This document shows, one piece after another, positions 45,906-54,800 of a stretch of DNA of 64,000 bases. Each line of letters opens with the position of its first letter. Within the stretch, counting starts at the first letter, position 1. A program made the translations under genes and the position numbers. The notes beneath the pieces are model-generated. The model had not been told where the DNA came from. It was given only the letters and a program-made list of their open reading frames with translations, and did not search any database. This DNA comes from Pseudoalteromonas shioyasakiensis (GTDB lineage Bacteria; Pseudomonadota; Gammaproteobacteria; Enterobacterales; Alteromonadaceae), in NCBI GenBank assembly GCA_013391845.1, contig CP058414.1, forward strand, positions 2,838,501 to 2,902,500, written 5' to 3'.

Positions 45906-46745
45906 TTGCGAGCTCATAGTGCCCTATTATTGATATGTTTAACCCTGCTTAGTACCACAAGCCGAGCTAGTAATCGCTATTATGCAGATAATACTTTAGA
46001 ACCAAGCCAAGGTTTTGCATGGGACTGGGGCATAGGTCTAGGTTACTACATTGAAGATTCTTACCTTGTTGGCATGGATTCATACAATGATGGTATAGAG
46101 CCAGATGTTCACCTCGCCGTTTCTTACGACCGTTTTTATCTTGATTACGATCAGAGCCAACTCAGTGGTGGTTTAACACTCGGTTACAGTGTTATCGATA
46201 AATTTGAATGGGGCTTAGATATTGTTGGCACGAACATTCAATCTGGATTTGATGAAACAGGCTTAAACATTTATGGCAACGATGTGATTGAAGAGCTCAA
46301 AGGGATTAGAGCTAGAGACTACGATTTTGATGTAGGGCTGCGTTTATCGCGTCGCTTTGAGAATTCACAAATTTCATTTGAGTATTTACACGATGTGTCA
46401 GGTGCGCATAATGGTTGGGTAATGAATTCATTTTTTAGTCAAATTATCCCTTGGCGAAATTGGGAATTTCGCTCAGGCGTTGGCTTGAGTGCCTATTCAA
46501 ATGACTTTACAGATTATTACTTTGGCATTTCAGACGCAGAAGCATTGGATACACGCCCAGCATATAACCCAGATACCTCTTACAGCCTTATTTTTGAATT
46601 TCACGCAGAATACCCCATCAATAGGCACTGGGTATTTTTAACTGGCTGGCTATCAACTTGGTTTTCAAATGATATCCACCAAAGCCCTATTATCTCTCAA
46701 GAATATCAGCATAAAGCCAAGGTAGGCGTGCGTTATGTTTTCTAA
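45906..46745 (+). CDS. MipA/OmpV family outer membrane protein (module 1)
   Basis: An outer membrane beta-barrel of about 10-12 strands. The start is TTG at 45906 behind AAGGAAGCAACG. The signal peptide ends at about residue 21 (STTSRAS). Barrel features: FAWDWGIGLGYYIEDSYLVG, then SRRFENSQISFEYLHDVSGA, YYFGISDAEA, and the terminal strand ending YVF. MipA/OmpV members interact with peptidoglycan synthesis complexes or act as osmotic or antibiotic-responsive porins. It opens the operon MipA-DUF3019-regulator-kinase and overlaps the next gene by 11 bases. A paralogous operon in mirror orientation lies at 54.8-58.0 kb. Confidence 0.88.
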   Translation: MRAHSALLLICLTLLSTTSRASNRYYADNTLEPSQGFAWDWGIGLGYYIEDSYLVGMDSYNDGIEPDVHLAVSYDRFYLDYDQSQLSGGLTLGYSVIDKFEWGLDIVGTNIQSGFDETGLNIYGNDVIEELKGIRARDYDFDVGLRLSRRFENSQISFEYLHDVSGAHNGWVMNSFFSQIIPWRNWEFRSGVGLSAYSNDFTDYYFGISDAEALDTRPAYNPDTSYSLIFEFHAEYPINRHWVFLTGWLSTWFSNDIHQSPIISQEYQHKAKVGVRYVF

Positions 46746-47136
46746 GTATTACTTGTGCTTTATCTTCTTGGTGTCAGGGCCCTTATTCGCCAAGCAGCAG
46801 TTAGAAGCTGATCAGACAACCGAAAGTGCACTAGTTGCACTACCAGATACCTGTGTAGCGCTGCGTGAAGGCAGAAATTGTTATGCCGAAGTTGATATTA
46901 CATGGCACCAGCAGCAAGTTGGTAATTACTGCTTACGTAACGCACAAAGCAAGCACATAATGCAATGCTGGTTAATGCAACAAAAGGGCTTATTTAGATA
47001 CCAATTTGATTCAGCAGAAACCATAGGTTTTGAACTTATAAGTAGTGATAACGGTAAGGTTGTTGCAAGCACTGAAATACAATTACAGTGGGTCTATCAA
47101 AATCGTCAGAAGAAACGTCGTTGGCGACTGTTCTAA
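46735..47136 (+). CDS. DUF3019 family periplasmic protein (module 1)
   Basis: 133 residues with a signal peptide (about 1-19, ends GPLFA). Four Cys are conserved with the paralogue at 56756-57142: CVALREGRNC, then NYCLRNAQSK and MQCWLM. They suggest two disulfides and periplasmic location. It ends with a basic tail (NRQKKRRWRLF). The family has no known function. It overlaps the end of the MipA gene by 11 bases and is followed 14 bases later by a response regulator, so it could be a periplasmic partner of the MipA barrel or of the kinase sensor. Confidence 0.85.
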   Translation: MFSKYYLCFIFLVSGPLFAKQQLEADQTTESALVALPDTCVALREGRNCYAEVDITWHQQQVGNYCLRNAQSKHIMQCWLMQQKGLFRYQFDSAETIGFELISSDNGKVVASTEIQLQWVYQNRQKKRRWRLF

Positions 47137-47149
47137 GCAGGAGTAAAAA

Positions 47150-47854
47150 ATGGAACATTACGGAACTATCTTATTAGTAGAAGATGATATCTCGCTCGCC
47201 AACTGGGTTGCGGAATACTTAATTGAGCAAGGCTATCAAACGACTATATGCCAACGCGGTGACCTAGTAGTTGAGCAAGTACGTAAAACAAATCCAGACT
47301 TAGTGTTGTTAGATATTATGCTACCAGGTCAAGACGGTATTAGTGTGTGTCGCGATTTAAGGCATTTTTATCAAGCTCCGATTATTATGCTAACTGCACG
47401 TGATGATGAAATGGATGAAGTTATAGGCCTCGAAGTGGGTGCCAGCGACTATATGATGAAACCAGTTCGCCCTCGCGCTTTATTAGCACGTATTAAAGCT
47501 GCACTTCGTTCTAAAACCGACACGCATGAAGCTGCAAACTCTGAGCTTATAAGTGTTGGTAAATTATCAATTAACACTGAATCACGCACGGTTTACTTGG
47601 CTAACGACGAGGTACATATTTCAAGCGCTGAATATTTACTGCTAAACTATTTAGCAAGCAATGCAGGTCAGGTGGTATCTCGTGATGCGGTGTTTAAGGC
47701 AACGAAAGGTCGAGAGTATGATGGCTTGGACAGAAGTGTAGATGTACTCATTTCCTCATTAAGAAAAAAATTTAATGATGACCCACAGCACCCTGAAAAA
47801 ATTAAAACCATTTGGGGCAAAGGCTATTTACTTGTTGCCACTGCTTGGCAATAA
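47150..47854 (+). CDS. OmpR/PhoB-type response regulator (module 1)
   Basis: A receiver domain (about 1-120) with acidic pair in LLVEDDISLANWV, phosphoacceptor Asp in LVLLDIMLPGQDG, Thr in IIMLTARDDE and Lys in YMMKPVRPRALLAR, plus a C-terminal winged helix (about 140-232) with SRDAVFKATKGREYDGLDRS and IKTIWGKGYLL. The start follows GCAGGAGTAAAAA. It is the third gene of the MipA-DUF3019-regulator-kinase operon and probably controls it, although no direct-repeat operator is apparent. Its closest visible relative is the regulator at 56049-56741. Confidence 0.94.
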   Translation: MEHYGTILLVEDDISLANWVAEYLIEQGYQTTICQRGDLVVEQVRKTNPDLVLLDIMLPGQDGISVCRDLRHFYQAPIIMLTARDDEMDEVIGLEVGASDYMMKPVRPRALLARIKAALRSKTDTHEAANSELISVGKLSINTESRTVYLANDEVHISSAEYLLLNYLASNAGQVVSRDAVFKATKGREYDGLDRSVDVLISSLRKKFNDDPQHPEKIKTIWGKGYLLVATAWQ

Positions 47855-47866
47855 CGACTAGCGCCT

Positions 47867-49156
47867 GTGAAAAAGTTTTATATTTCGCTACTTGGTAGCG
47901 CTTTGCTTTCAATCATTGTTTTGGGCTGGCTAATTGATGCTTTTAGCCAACAAACCCAGGCACCTCAGGATGTGTTTTCTAGCGAAACGAAAATGATCAA
48001 AGGTTTTGCAAAGCAACTGGCTAAACTTGACGCGAAGCAACGAGAGCACGCTATTGCAGAGTTTAATCAAGACTTTTCTGTACAACTTGAGTATCGACCA
48101 ACCCAATCCCTTGCGCTGCCTTACTCATTATTAGCTCAAATAACTCAGCCAAGTGGTCTCATTCTAGAAGATCAGCAAGGCTATTATTTGCTTTACAGTG
48201 AAGCAGCCCTTGATACTCATCATATAAAAATGCGACTAGACAAAGACTTAACTCATGAACAAGGTAACGATGTATTACTTACCTTGTTATTCTACACTGG
48301 GTTATGTGTATTTATGGGCTTCATTATTGCACCACTTGCAAAGCGTTTAAGCGTATTAAACGAGGCGGCACAACGCTTTGCAAAAGGTGATTTAAAAAGT
48401 CGCATTCAATTATCACACTTTACTTATATCAAAGATGTTGAACTGACATTTAACCGCATGGCAAACCAAATAGAAAAACTCCTTGAAGAGAATAAGTTAA
48501 TGGCATCGAGCTTATCTCATGATATTCGCACACCTATAGCTTGTTTACGATTTGGTTTAGAAGCGGCACAAGACTGTCCAAGTGAAGAAAAGCGCCTTGA
48601 ATATCTTGCACGCATGGAAAACGACTTAGATCAAATGGAGTCTATGTTAAAAAGTTATCTGGCATTTGCAACACTTGAGCAAAAATCTAATCAGCTAACG
48701 TTTAACCACTCTGATCTGCAAACTTATATTCTAACTTTAATTCATCAAATAGAACCTAAGCTTGAGCAACGCGGTTTACGAATCAGTCACCGAGTTAAAG
48801 TTGGTGATATTTGTGCTGATTTACACTGGTTAGCACGCGCCATTGTTAATCTATTAAGTAATGCCTGTGACTTTGCAGAGTCTGAAATTTCAATCAGTGC
48901 AACCAGTACTAATGAGTGCATCACTATAAGTATTGAAGATGACGGCCCTGGTGTGAGCGAACAAAATTGGCAAAAAGTATTTAGCCCATTCTTTCAAGAA
49001 CAAACGCACCGTAATCGCGATGGAGAAAGCTACGGGCTAGGTCTTGCTATCGTGGCTAAAGTCGCTGATTGGCACCACGGCACGGTCGAAGTATCAAAAA
49101 GTAAGCAGCTAGGTGGCGCCTGTTTTAGCATAACAATCCAAAATAAAAGCCAATAA
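47867..49156 (+). CDS. Sensor histidine kinase (module 1)
   Basis: 429 residues, start GTG at 47867 twelve bases after the regulator. Membrane helices at about 5-23 and 146-164 enclose a periplasmic sensor of about 120 residues with no recognisable fold. HAMP follows (about 165-215), then the dimerisation helix with His in MASSLSHDIRTPIACLRFGL, and the ATPase with N box LSNACDFAES, G1 SIEDDGPGVSE and G2 YGLGLAIVAKVADWHHG. It pairs with the regulator just upstream. The signal is unknown; the envelope proteins in the operon suggest cell wall or outer membrane stress. Confidence 0.92.
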   Translation: MKKFYISLLGSALLSIIVLGWLIDAFSQQTQAPQDVFSSETKMIKGFAKQLAKLDAKQREHAIAEFNQDFSVQLEYRPTQSLALPYSLLAQITQPSGLILEDQQGYYLLYSEAALDTHHIKMRLDKDLTHEQGNDVLLTLLFYTGLCVFMGFIIAPLAKRLSVLNEAAQRFAKGDLKSRIQLSHFTYIKDVELTFNRMANQIEKLLEENKLMASSLSHDIRTPIACLRFGLEAAQDCPSEEKRLEYLARMENDLDQMESMLKSYLAFATLEQKSNQLTFNHSDLQTYILTLIHQIEPKLEQRGLRISHRVKVGDICADLHWLARAIVNLLSNACDFAESEISISATSTNECITISIEDDGPGVSEQNWQKVFSPFFQEQTHRNRDGESYGLGLAIVAKVADWHHGTVEVSKSKQLGGACFSITIQNKSQ

Positions 49157-49329
49157 ACATGTTTCATTTGTGTTAATTGTTTCGTATTGTAATGCGCAAT
49201 TGCACGAATTCTACGCTGACAACTCGCACACAACGAAGAACAACCAAAATGCGGATGATTAACCCTTTTTATTTAGTGTTAATTCGAGTAGATTGTCAGC
49301 GCCGTCACAAATAGAGAAGTAACAATAAT

Positions 49330-50682
49330 ATGAGCGCATCACGTGGGGAGTTCAGCTCCCGCTTTGGATTTATTATGGCTGCAGCAGGCTCTGCTGTTGG
49401 CTTAGGAAATATTTGGGGTTTCCCAACACAAACTGCAAGTAATGGCGGTGCCGCGTTTTTAGTGGCTTATTTAGTGTTAGCATTTTGTCTTGCTTATCCT
49501 GCTTTAATGGCTGAGTTAGTAATTGGTCGTCATGGTCAAGCTAATGCCGTCACTTCACTTCGAAAAGTAACGAATCAAGCATGGCAAAAGAAGTTCGCCT
49601 TCGTGGTGGGTTTTGGCGGTATTATTTGTGCGGGTCTCATCTTAAGCTTCTATGCGATTGTGGCAGGCTGGATGTTGAGCGCAACCCTCGAACCCGTTGC
49701 ACAATTAGCCGGTCAAGAACAAGCTGGCACTTGGCTTAGTGAGCAGTCACTATCAAGAAACCTTATATTTACTGCTGGATTTATTATTCTAACCGTCTCT
49801 ATTATCTCTAAGGGTGTAGAAAACGGCATCGAAAAATGGTCTAAACGCTTAATGCCTGCCCTTTTAGGTATTTTGTTTATGCTAATCATCTATGTAATGA
49901 CGCAAGAAGGCGCGATGGAAGGCCTAAAAGCGTATTTAGTGCCAGACTTTTCATCGATTTTAAACCCAGAGTTATTAGTGAATGCGTTAGGACAGGCGTT
50001 TTTCTCATTGTCGCTTGGTACCAGCGTAATGATTATCTACGGCTCATACATAAGCAAAAAAGAGAATTTAGTATCGCTAGGTGCGTATGTTACTTTAATC
50101 GATGTGTTCATTGCCTTTGTAGCTGGTTTATTGATTATTCCAGCTATGTATGTTGCACAAGCGCAAGGCGTACAAATTTTTTCTGCTGAAGGTGCCCTAC
50201 TTTCTGAAGATACCTTGGTATTCCAAGTGCTACCAGCATTATTCACTAGCATGGGTGATGTAGGTATTTTTATTGGCTTTGCTTTTTTTGCTTTAATGAG
50301 TATTGCCGCATTAACGTCATCAATCTCGATGCTAGAAGCACCTGTTTCTTATGCAGTTGAGCGCTTTGCTTTGAAACGTGTTCAAGCTACTTGGATCATC
50401 GGTGGTATCATTGCACTCGTTAGTTTTACAATCGTATTTAACCTAAGCACGTTATTTGGTTTTGTAATTACTTTAACCACTAAGATTGGGCAGCCTATTC
50501 TAGGCTTAATGTGTTGTATTTTTGTCGGTTGGATTTGGCATCGTGCGTCTTTACTAAAAGAAATTCAACAAGGATGCCCAGAAGCTGCAAACAGCTTCTT
50601 CTGGAAAGTATGGCCATGGTACATTAAGTTCATTTGTCCACTTGCCATTGCATTGGTATTTGCTAACTCATTATTAAATTAA
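49330..50682 (+). CDS. Sodium-dependent transporter of the NSS (SNF) family
   Basis: A Na+ symporter for an amino acid or amine, with 11 predicted helices in 450 residues. The first helix RFGFIMAAAGSAVGLGNIWG contains the sodium and substrate site and is nearly identical across bacterial members. SLGTSVMIIYGSYI of helix 6 and SSISMLEAPVSYAVE of helix 8 are also typical. The start lies behind GAGAAGTAACAATA. It lies in the stretch between the two MipA modules and is transcribed alone. Substrate not predictable. Confidence 0.93.
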   Translation: MSASRGEFSSRFGFIMAAAGSAVGLGNIWGFPTQTASNGGAAFLVAYLVLAFCLAYPALMAELVIGRHGQANAVTSLRKVTNQAWQKKFAFVVGFGGIICAGLILSFYAIVAGWMLSATLEPVAQLAGQEQAGTWLSEQSLSRNLIFTAGFIILTVSIISKGVENGIEKWSKRLMPALLGILFMLIIYVMTQEGAMEGLKAYLVPDFSSILNPELLVNALGQAFFSLSLGTSVMIIYGSYISKKENLVSLGAYVTLIDVFIAFVAGLLIIPAMYVAQAQGVQIFSAEGALLSEDTLVFQVLPALFTSMGDVGIFIGFAFFALMSIAALTSSISMLEAPVSYAVERFALKRVQATWIIGGIIALVSFTIVFNLSTLFGFVITLTTKIGQPILGLMCCIFVGWIWHRASLLKEIQQGCPEAANSFFWKVWPWYIKFICPLAIALVFANSLLN

Positions 50683-50706
50683 CAAATTACGGAGGTAGCC
50701 ATTTGG

Positions 50707-51144
50707 CTACCTCAAACACATATCCTGGTGTGGAATGCCATCTTCTAAATAATCATCCCCCACATTTACAAAGTCAAATTGCTGATAAAACCCGGTTAAA
50801 TAGCACTGAGCACCAATCATGATCGCTTTATCTGGCCAATGTTTTTTACAAGTATCTATCGCGGTTTGCACTAGTTTAGTTGCCAACCCATCACCACGAA
50901 ATTGCTCTGCAACCAGCACTCGACCAAATGCGCTAAATTGCTCATTCTTTTTATAGCAACGTGCATAGGCAGCTACCTGCTGAGCTTTAAACAAAAATAT
51001 ATGCTGAGTAAGCTCATTGTTATCAACTTCGTCAATTTCTGGGTAAGGACAGGTTTGCTCTACAACAAATACATCAACCCGCGCCCGTAAAATGGCGAAT
51101 AACTCATCTTTACTGAGTTCGCTATAACTTTTAATAGAAAACAT
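50707..51144 (-). CDS. ElaA-like GNAT acetyltransferase
   Basis: 145 residues with the ElaA opening (SELSKDELFAILRARVDVFV then VEQTCPYPEIDEVD) and the acetyl-CoA loop RVLVAEQFRGDGLATKLV. A C-terminal HHGC-like AQCYLTGFYQQFDF stretch follows. The physiological substrate of ElaA is not known. It is downstream of Spo0M but separated from it by a terminator. Confidence 0.92.
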   Translation of the reverse strand: MFSIKSYSELSKDELFAILRARVDVFVVEQTCPYPEIDEVDNNELTQHIFLFKAQQVAAYARCYKKNEQFSAFGRVLVAEQFRGDGLATKLVQTAIDTCKKHWPDKAIMIGAQCYLTGFYQQFDFVNVGDDYLEDGIPHQDMCLR

Positions 51145-51163
51145 AACGCTCCTTTATGAAGAC

Positions 51164-51189
51164 AAAAAACCCAGCCGTAGCTGGGTTTT
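51164..51189 (-). terminator. Terminator of the Spo0M gene
   Basis: The stem AAACCCAGCCGTAGCTGGGTTT with a T-tract on the reverse strand lies 25 bases after the Spo0M stop and before the ElaA start. Confidence 0.88.
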
Positions 51190-51213
51190 AACTAACTAGC
51201 CAATAGTTAGTCT

Positions 51214-51957
51214 TTAAGCAAATAATCGTTCTAGCTGATCACATAGCTGTGACAGATTTACATGATCATGTTCAATGGTTAAATCTACATAACCATCCCC
51301 TCTGAAGGCGCGATCAAGTTCGATTAATACATGTGTTTTATGCGCTTCAGGCACAAACGACAACTCAACCTCTTGTAAACCAAAGAGGCTACGGCTATTT
51401 GGGCGATATTCTAATTCTTGATAACAACCAGAGTGTGATTGAAAAGTGGGAGCCCTTAAGAAGCCTTTTTCTACATCCGCTTTTACTAGACTGAAGCCCA
51501 GTCGATCCATCGCTTCCATAAACGTGCTTACAGCGTCATTAGGATAAATATGCAATGCATCACGGTCTGTTGGATCAAGCGCTAAATCAATGTCTAAGCC
51601 AGTTTCAAGCCAAACATGCGATTGGTTATAACCAGCATTAATTTCGGTGATCGGTGTCTCAGAATGAAGGCGAGCTTCAAATGGAATATGTTTTTCAACA
51701 CCCGCTGCAATTGTGCCTATATCTGTAATACGCCATTTTTCAATAACATGGTTTGTGAAATACTCACCATCTTCGCCATCGACTTTTACACGTGTCATAA
51801 GTGCTAGGTCTAAACCCGATATTTCTTGGTCCACATCGCCACCTTTGATGACAATAACGGCATTAAACTTTTGACCCGGTTGTAAATGCTCTGTCTCGAG
51901 TACAGTGTCAACTTTTGCTGCACCAATACCTACTGATGCAAGGATTTTCTTAAACAT
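51214..51957 (-). CDS. Spo0M-like sporulation control protein homologue
   Basis: 247 residues with an arrestin-like N-terminal domain (FKKILASVGIGAAKVDTVLE, LQPGQKFNAVIVIKGGDVDQ) and a C-terminal segment with RDALHIYPNDAV and RAFRGDGYVDLTIEHDHV. Spo0M was first seen in Bacillus sporulation, but many non-sporulating bacteria carry it; no sporulation is implied. Start ATG at 51957 behind AGGAGAATAG. Function in gammaproteobacteria unknown. Confidence 0.9.
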   Translation of the reverse strand: MFKKILASVGIGAAKVDTVLETEHLQPGQKFNAVIVIKGGDVDQEISGLDLALMTRVKVDGEDGEYFTNHVIEKWRITDIGTIAAGVEKHIPFEARLHSETPITEINAGYNQSHVWLETGLDIDLALDPTDRDALHIYPNDAVSTFMEAMDRLGFSLVKADVEKGFLRAPTFQSHSGCYQELEYRPNSRSLFGLQEVELSFVPEAHKTHVLIELDRAFRGDGYVDLTIEHDHVNLSQLCDQLERLFA

Positions 51958-52178
51958 CTATTCTCCTTAAGCCAGCTTCTAACCTATGGCTTAAATTCCT
52001 TTGTTAATGCATCTTAACCACAATTAAAAGCTAATGTCAGCGAAAAAATGATGCTTTTGCCGGATTAATCAATAAATCATGTATAAGTGCTTATTTTTTG
52101 AACTCCTATTACTCGTTGTTGTTTTCCAACTACGAATATTTCGCTACACTTCAAACAAATGAAGTTAAAAGAACAATT

Positions 52179-53750
52179 ATGGAACTAATCTACTTTGCTA
52201 CCGCGTTCGTTTGTGGCTTTGCTGTTTACCAGTTAAAGCTGCCTCCTCTTATCGGCTTTTTATTAGCGGGTTTTGCACTCAACCTATATGGATATAAGAC
52301 AACCGAGCTGCTAAATACCTTGGCAAGTCTTGGTGTTACTTTGTTATTGTTTAGCATTGGTCTTAAACTCAAAGTATCTAACCTAATGAAGCCACAAGTA
52401 TGGGCGCCAGCCTCAATGCATATTGTTTTGAGTAGCACGCTGTTTAGTGGTTTTATGTTGTTATTAGGTGCCTTAGCACTACCTTTATTTAATGAGCTGA
52501 CTTGGCAAAGTGCATTATTAGTCGGCTTTGCCTTTAGCTTCTCAAGCACCGTATTTGCAGTAAAAGTACTTGAAGAGCGCGGTGAAATGGCAAGCCTTCA
52601 TGGTAAAATTGCTATTGGTATCTTAGTTATGCAAGATATCTTTGCGGTTATCTTCTTAGCCATCAGTACAGGTAAAGCCCCAAATATTTGGGCACTGGCA
52701 TTATTAGTCGGCTTACCAGTTTTAAGACCTGTGATGTTTTGGGTATTAAACCGCTCAAAGCACGGTGAATTATTGCCGCTGTTTGGTTTTTTCTTTGCAC
52801 TTATTATTGGCTATCAGGCTTTTGAATTCGCGGGCCTTAAGGGTGATTTAGGCGCTTTGATCATTGGTATGATGTTCGCTTCACATAAAAAAGCTGGTGA
52901 GTTATCAAAGTCGTTACTTAATTTAAAAGACGTATTATTAGTCGGCTTTTTCTTAAATATTGGCTTGAATGCAGAACTGACAACTCATGCAGTGATCGTT
53001 GCAATCATCATTATATTAGTCTTACCATTAAAAGTTGCTCTTTATTATGTGCTAACAAACACATTCAAATTACGTGCTCGTACTTCTTTGTTAAGCGCCT
53101 TCAGCTTAGCTAATTATAGTGAGTTTGGCTTAATTGTGTGTGCTGTTGCCGCCACCAGTAATATGATCACCTCTGAGTGGTTGGCAGTGATGGCTATTGC
53201 TGTGTCGATCACCTTTATTTTAGCTTCGCCATTAAATAAGCGATCAAATGAAGTTTATGTGAAAATTGAACATTGGCTGCTTAAATTTGAAAGTGATAGT
53301 CGTCTTGCTGAAGAGCTGCCCGTAAACCTTAATGATACAAAAATTGTTATATTTGGCATGGGTCGCATTGGTACAGGTGCTTATGAAACAATCAGCCAAA
53401 CCCATCCAAATCTTGTCGCAGGTATTGATATAAAGCCTGATGTTGTTGATAAACATATCAAACGCGGTCGCCGTGTATTGCTTGCAGACGCCACTGACCC
53501 TGATTTCTGGCAGCGTGTAAATCACTCTCATGTAGGGATGGTGATGCTTGCGATGCCGAAGCATATGCAAAATATTTTTGCTTTAGAGCAACTTCGTGCT
53601 TCTGGCTATGAAGGTCAGGTTACTGCTATCGCAAACTACCCAGATCAGCAAAAAGAACTAGAAGATATGGGGGTTGACTCGACATATAACTTCTATTTAG
53701 AAGCTGGTAGTGGCTTCGCTGAGCATGTAAAACAAAAACTTTTCTCTTAA
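52179..53750 (+). CDS. CPA2-type cation/proton antiporter with TrkA-N domain (Kef-like)
   Basis: A monovalent cation/proton antiporter of 523 residues. I chose the ATG at 52179, which begins directly with a hydrophobic helix (MELIYFATAFVCGFAVYQLK then PPLIGFLLAGFALN); a TTG at 52098 would add 27 polar residues. There are about 12 helices up to residue 375, including AFSFSSTVFAVKVLEERGEM and FAGLKGDLGALIIGM. A Rossmann RCK/TrkA-N domain follows (about 390-515, IVIFGMGRIGTGAYE). Kef systems release K+ under electrophile stress; no ancillary KefF/KefG gene is adjacent. A long terminator follows. Confidence 0.92.
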   Translation: MELIYFATAFVCGFAVYQLKLPPLIGFLLAGFALNLYGYKTTELLNTLASLGVTLLLFSIGLKLKVSNLMKPQVWAPASMHIVLSSTLFSGFMLLLGALALPLFNELTWQSALLVGFAFSFSSTVFAVKVLEERGEMASLHGKIAIGILVMQDIFAVIFLAISTGKAPNIWALALLVGLPVLRPVMFWVLNRSKHGELLPLFGFFFALIIGYQAFEFAGLKGDLGALIIGMMFASHKKAGELSKSLLNLKDVLLVGFFLNIGLNAELTTHAVIVAIIIILVLPLKVALYYVLTNTFKLRARTSLLSAFSLANYSEFGLIVCAVAATSNMITSEWLAVMAIAVSITFILASPLNKRSNEVYVKIEHWLLKFESDSRLAEELPVNLNDTKIVIFGMGRIGTGAYETISQTHPNLVAGIDIKPDVVDKHIKRGRRVLLADATDPDFWQRVNHSHVGMVMLAMPKHMQNIFALEQLRASGYEGQVTAIANYPDQQKELEDMGVDSTYNFYLEAGSGFAEHVKQKLFS

Positions 53751-53752
53751 TG

Positions 53753-53798
53753 TAAAAAAAAATTATCAGTACCTCCAGATGGTACTGATAATTATTTT
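53753..53798 (+). terminator. Terminator of the Kef-like antiporter gene
   Basis: AATTATCAGTACC and GGTACTGATAATT form a 13-bp perfect stem with loop TCCAGAT, flanked by A- and T-rich runs. Confidence 0.92.
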
Positions 53799-54033
53799 CA
53801 CTGTATTCAGTTAGTTGGCTAACTAGTTTTCTTTCCTCAACAACCCCGTCCCCACATTGGGTTAAGCCTATTTACAAAGCTTTACATCCAGATTAGCAAT
53901 CAGGCTAAAAAAAAGAGTAGAATTAATTCTAAGGTGCTTAGCTAAGTATCTATTTTTAACACAAAAAAGTTTAGCCATGTTGTGATTTCGTTATCTCAAA
54001 TACAGCGCGGTTAGATTGATTGAGGTTGTTTAA

Positions 54034-54315
54034 ATGAAAAATAAGTTTACCAACGAGTTTTTAGCAAATACGGATGATGCACGTGGTGGGAAACTTTCAG
54101 ATATTCAGCAGCAACTTGATGAGTTACAAAATAACGGCATGACTGCTTTGGATATTAGAACCGTGCTATTCAACAAGATGCTCGATGTATATCAAGTACC
54201 TAGTGATCATTTTCTTCGTGACTGTGAAACACCTGAACGAATCGACGACCCAGCTATTGCCCTCAAGCTAAATAAGCTTGGCTTTACGAAAAAGCGTCGT
54301 AACCAACTACACTAA
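54034..54315 (+). CDS. Small hypothetical protein, 93 residues
   Basis: A hydrophilic, probably cytoplasmic protein of mostly helical character (KLSDIQQQLDELQNNGMTAL). It ends in a basic tail (KKRRNQLH). There is no signal peptide, membrane helix or Cys motif apart from one Cys. I do not recognise a family. The start ATG at 54034 follows GATTGAGGTTGTTTAA, a weak ribosome site. A 138-bp gap separates it from the DUF3820 gene. Ordinary codon use suggests it is a real gene. Confidence 0.65.
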   Translation: MKNKFTNEFLANTDDARGGKLSDIQQQLDELQNNGMTALDIRTVLFNKMLDVYQVPSDHFLRDCETPERIDDPAIALKLNKLGFTKKRRNQLH

Positions 54316-54453
54316 TACGCCGTAATTAATTTAGTGGCTGTTATTCTGAGGGCCTACATCCCTCACTAAATAGGCTGTTTCTTGCCCGTCACAGCCTATT
54401 TTCTCTCCCCTTTTTACCGTATCATCTAGCTTTAAAATTTCTTTGAGATAAAG

Positions 54454-54669
54454 ATGGATACAGCTCAACTCAAACGCGCCATAAATACTAAGATGCCATT
54501 TGGAAAGTATGCTGGTCGCCCTTTATTATTGCTGCCAGAGCCTTATTTGGTGTGGTTTAAACAACAAGGATTTCCTGATTCCCAGTTAGGTGCACAACTA
54601 GCGATGATGTATGAAGTGAAGCTCAATGGCCTAGAAAAAATGCTAATGCCATTATTAGATGAAAAATAA
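54454..54669 (+). CDS. DUF3820 family protein
   Basis: 71 residues. The block MPFGKYAGRPLLLLPEPYLV matches the family, where FGK(Y/H)xGxxLxxLPxxYLxWF is the signature, followed by WFKQQGFPDSQLGAQL. Members have been described as putative virulence or quorum-sensing-regulated factors and resemble the exonuclease-associated GKYxG module; the role is not established. Start follows TTGAGATAAAG. Confidence 0.88.
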   Translation: MDTAQLKRAINTKMPFGKYAGRPLLLLPEPYLVWFKQQGFPDSQLGAQLAMMYEVKLNGLEKMLMPLLDEK

Positions 54670-54745
54670 TTAACCTTTTTTCGAACTTTTATAATTAAGT
54701 GCGGTCTATTACTTTGCTACTTGTTTATTTTTGGTTTTAATCTTT

Positions 54746-54770
54746 AAAAAGCGCCTTAGGCGCTTTTTTT
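54746..54770. terminator. Bidirectional terminator between DUF3820 and the module 2 kinase
   Basis: AAAAAGCGCCTTAGGCGCTTTTTTT lies between convergent genes. Confidence 0.9.
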
Positions 54771-54800
54771 ATGCCTGCAAAAATACCTTTAATCTAAGGC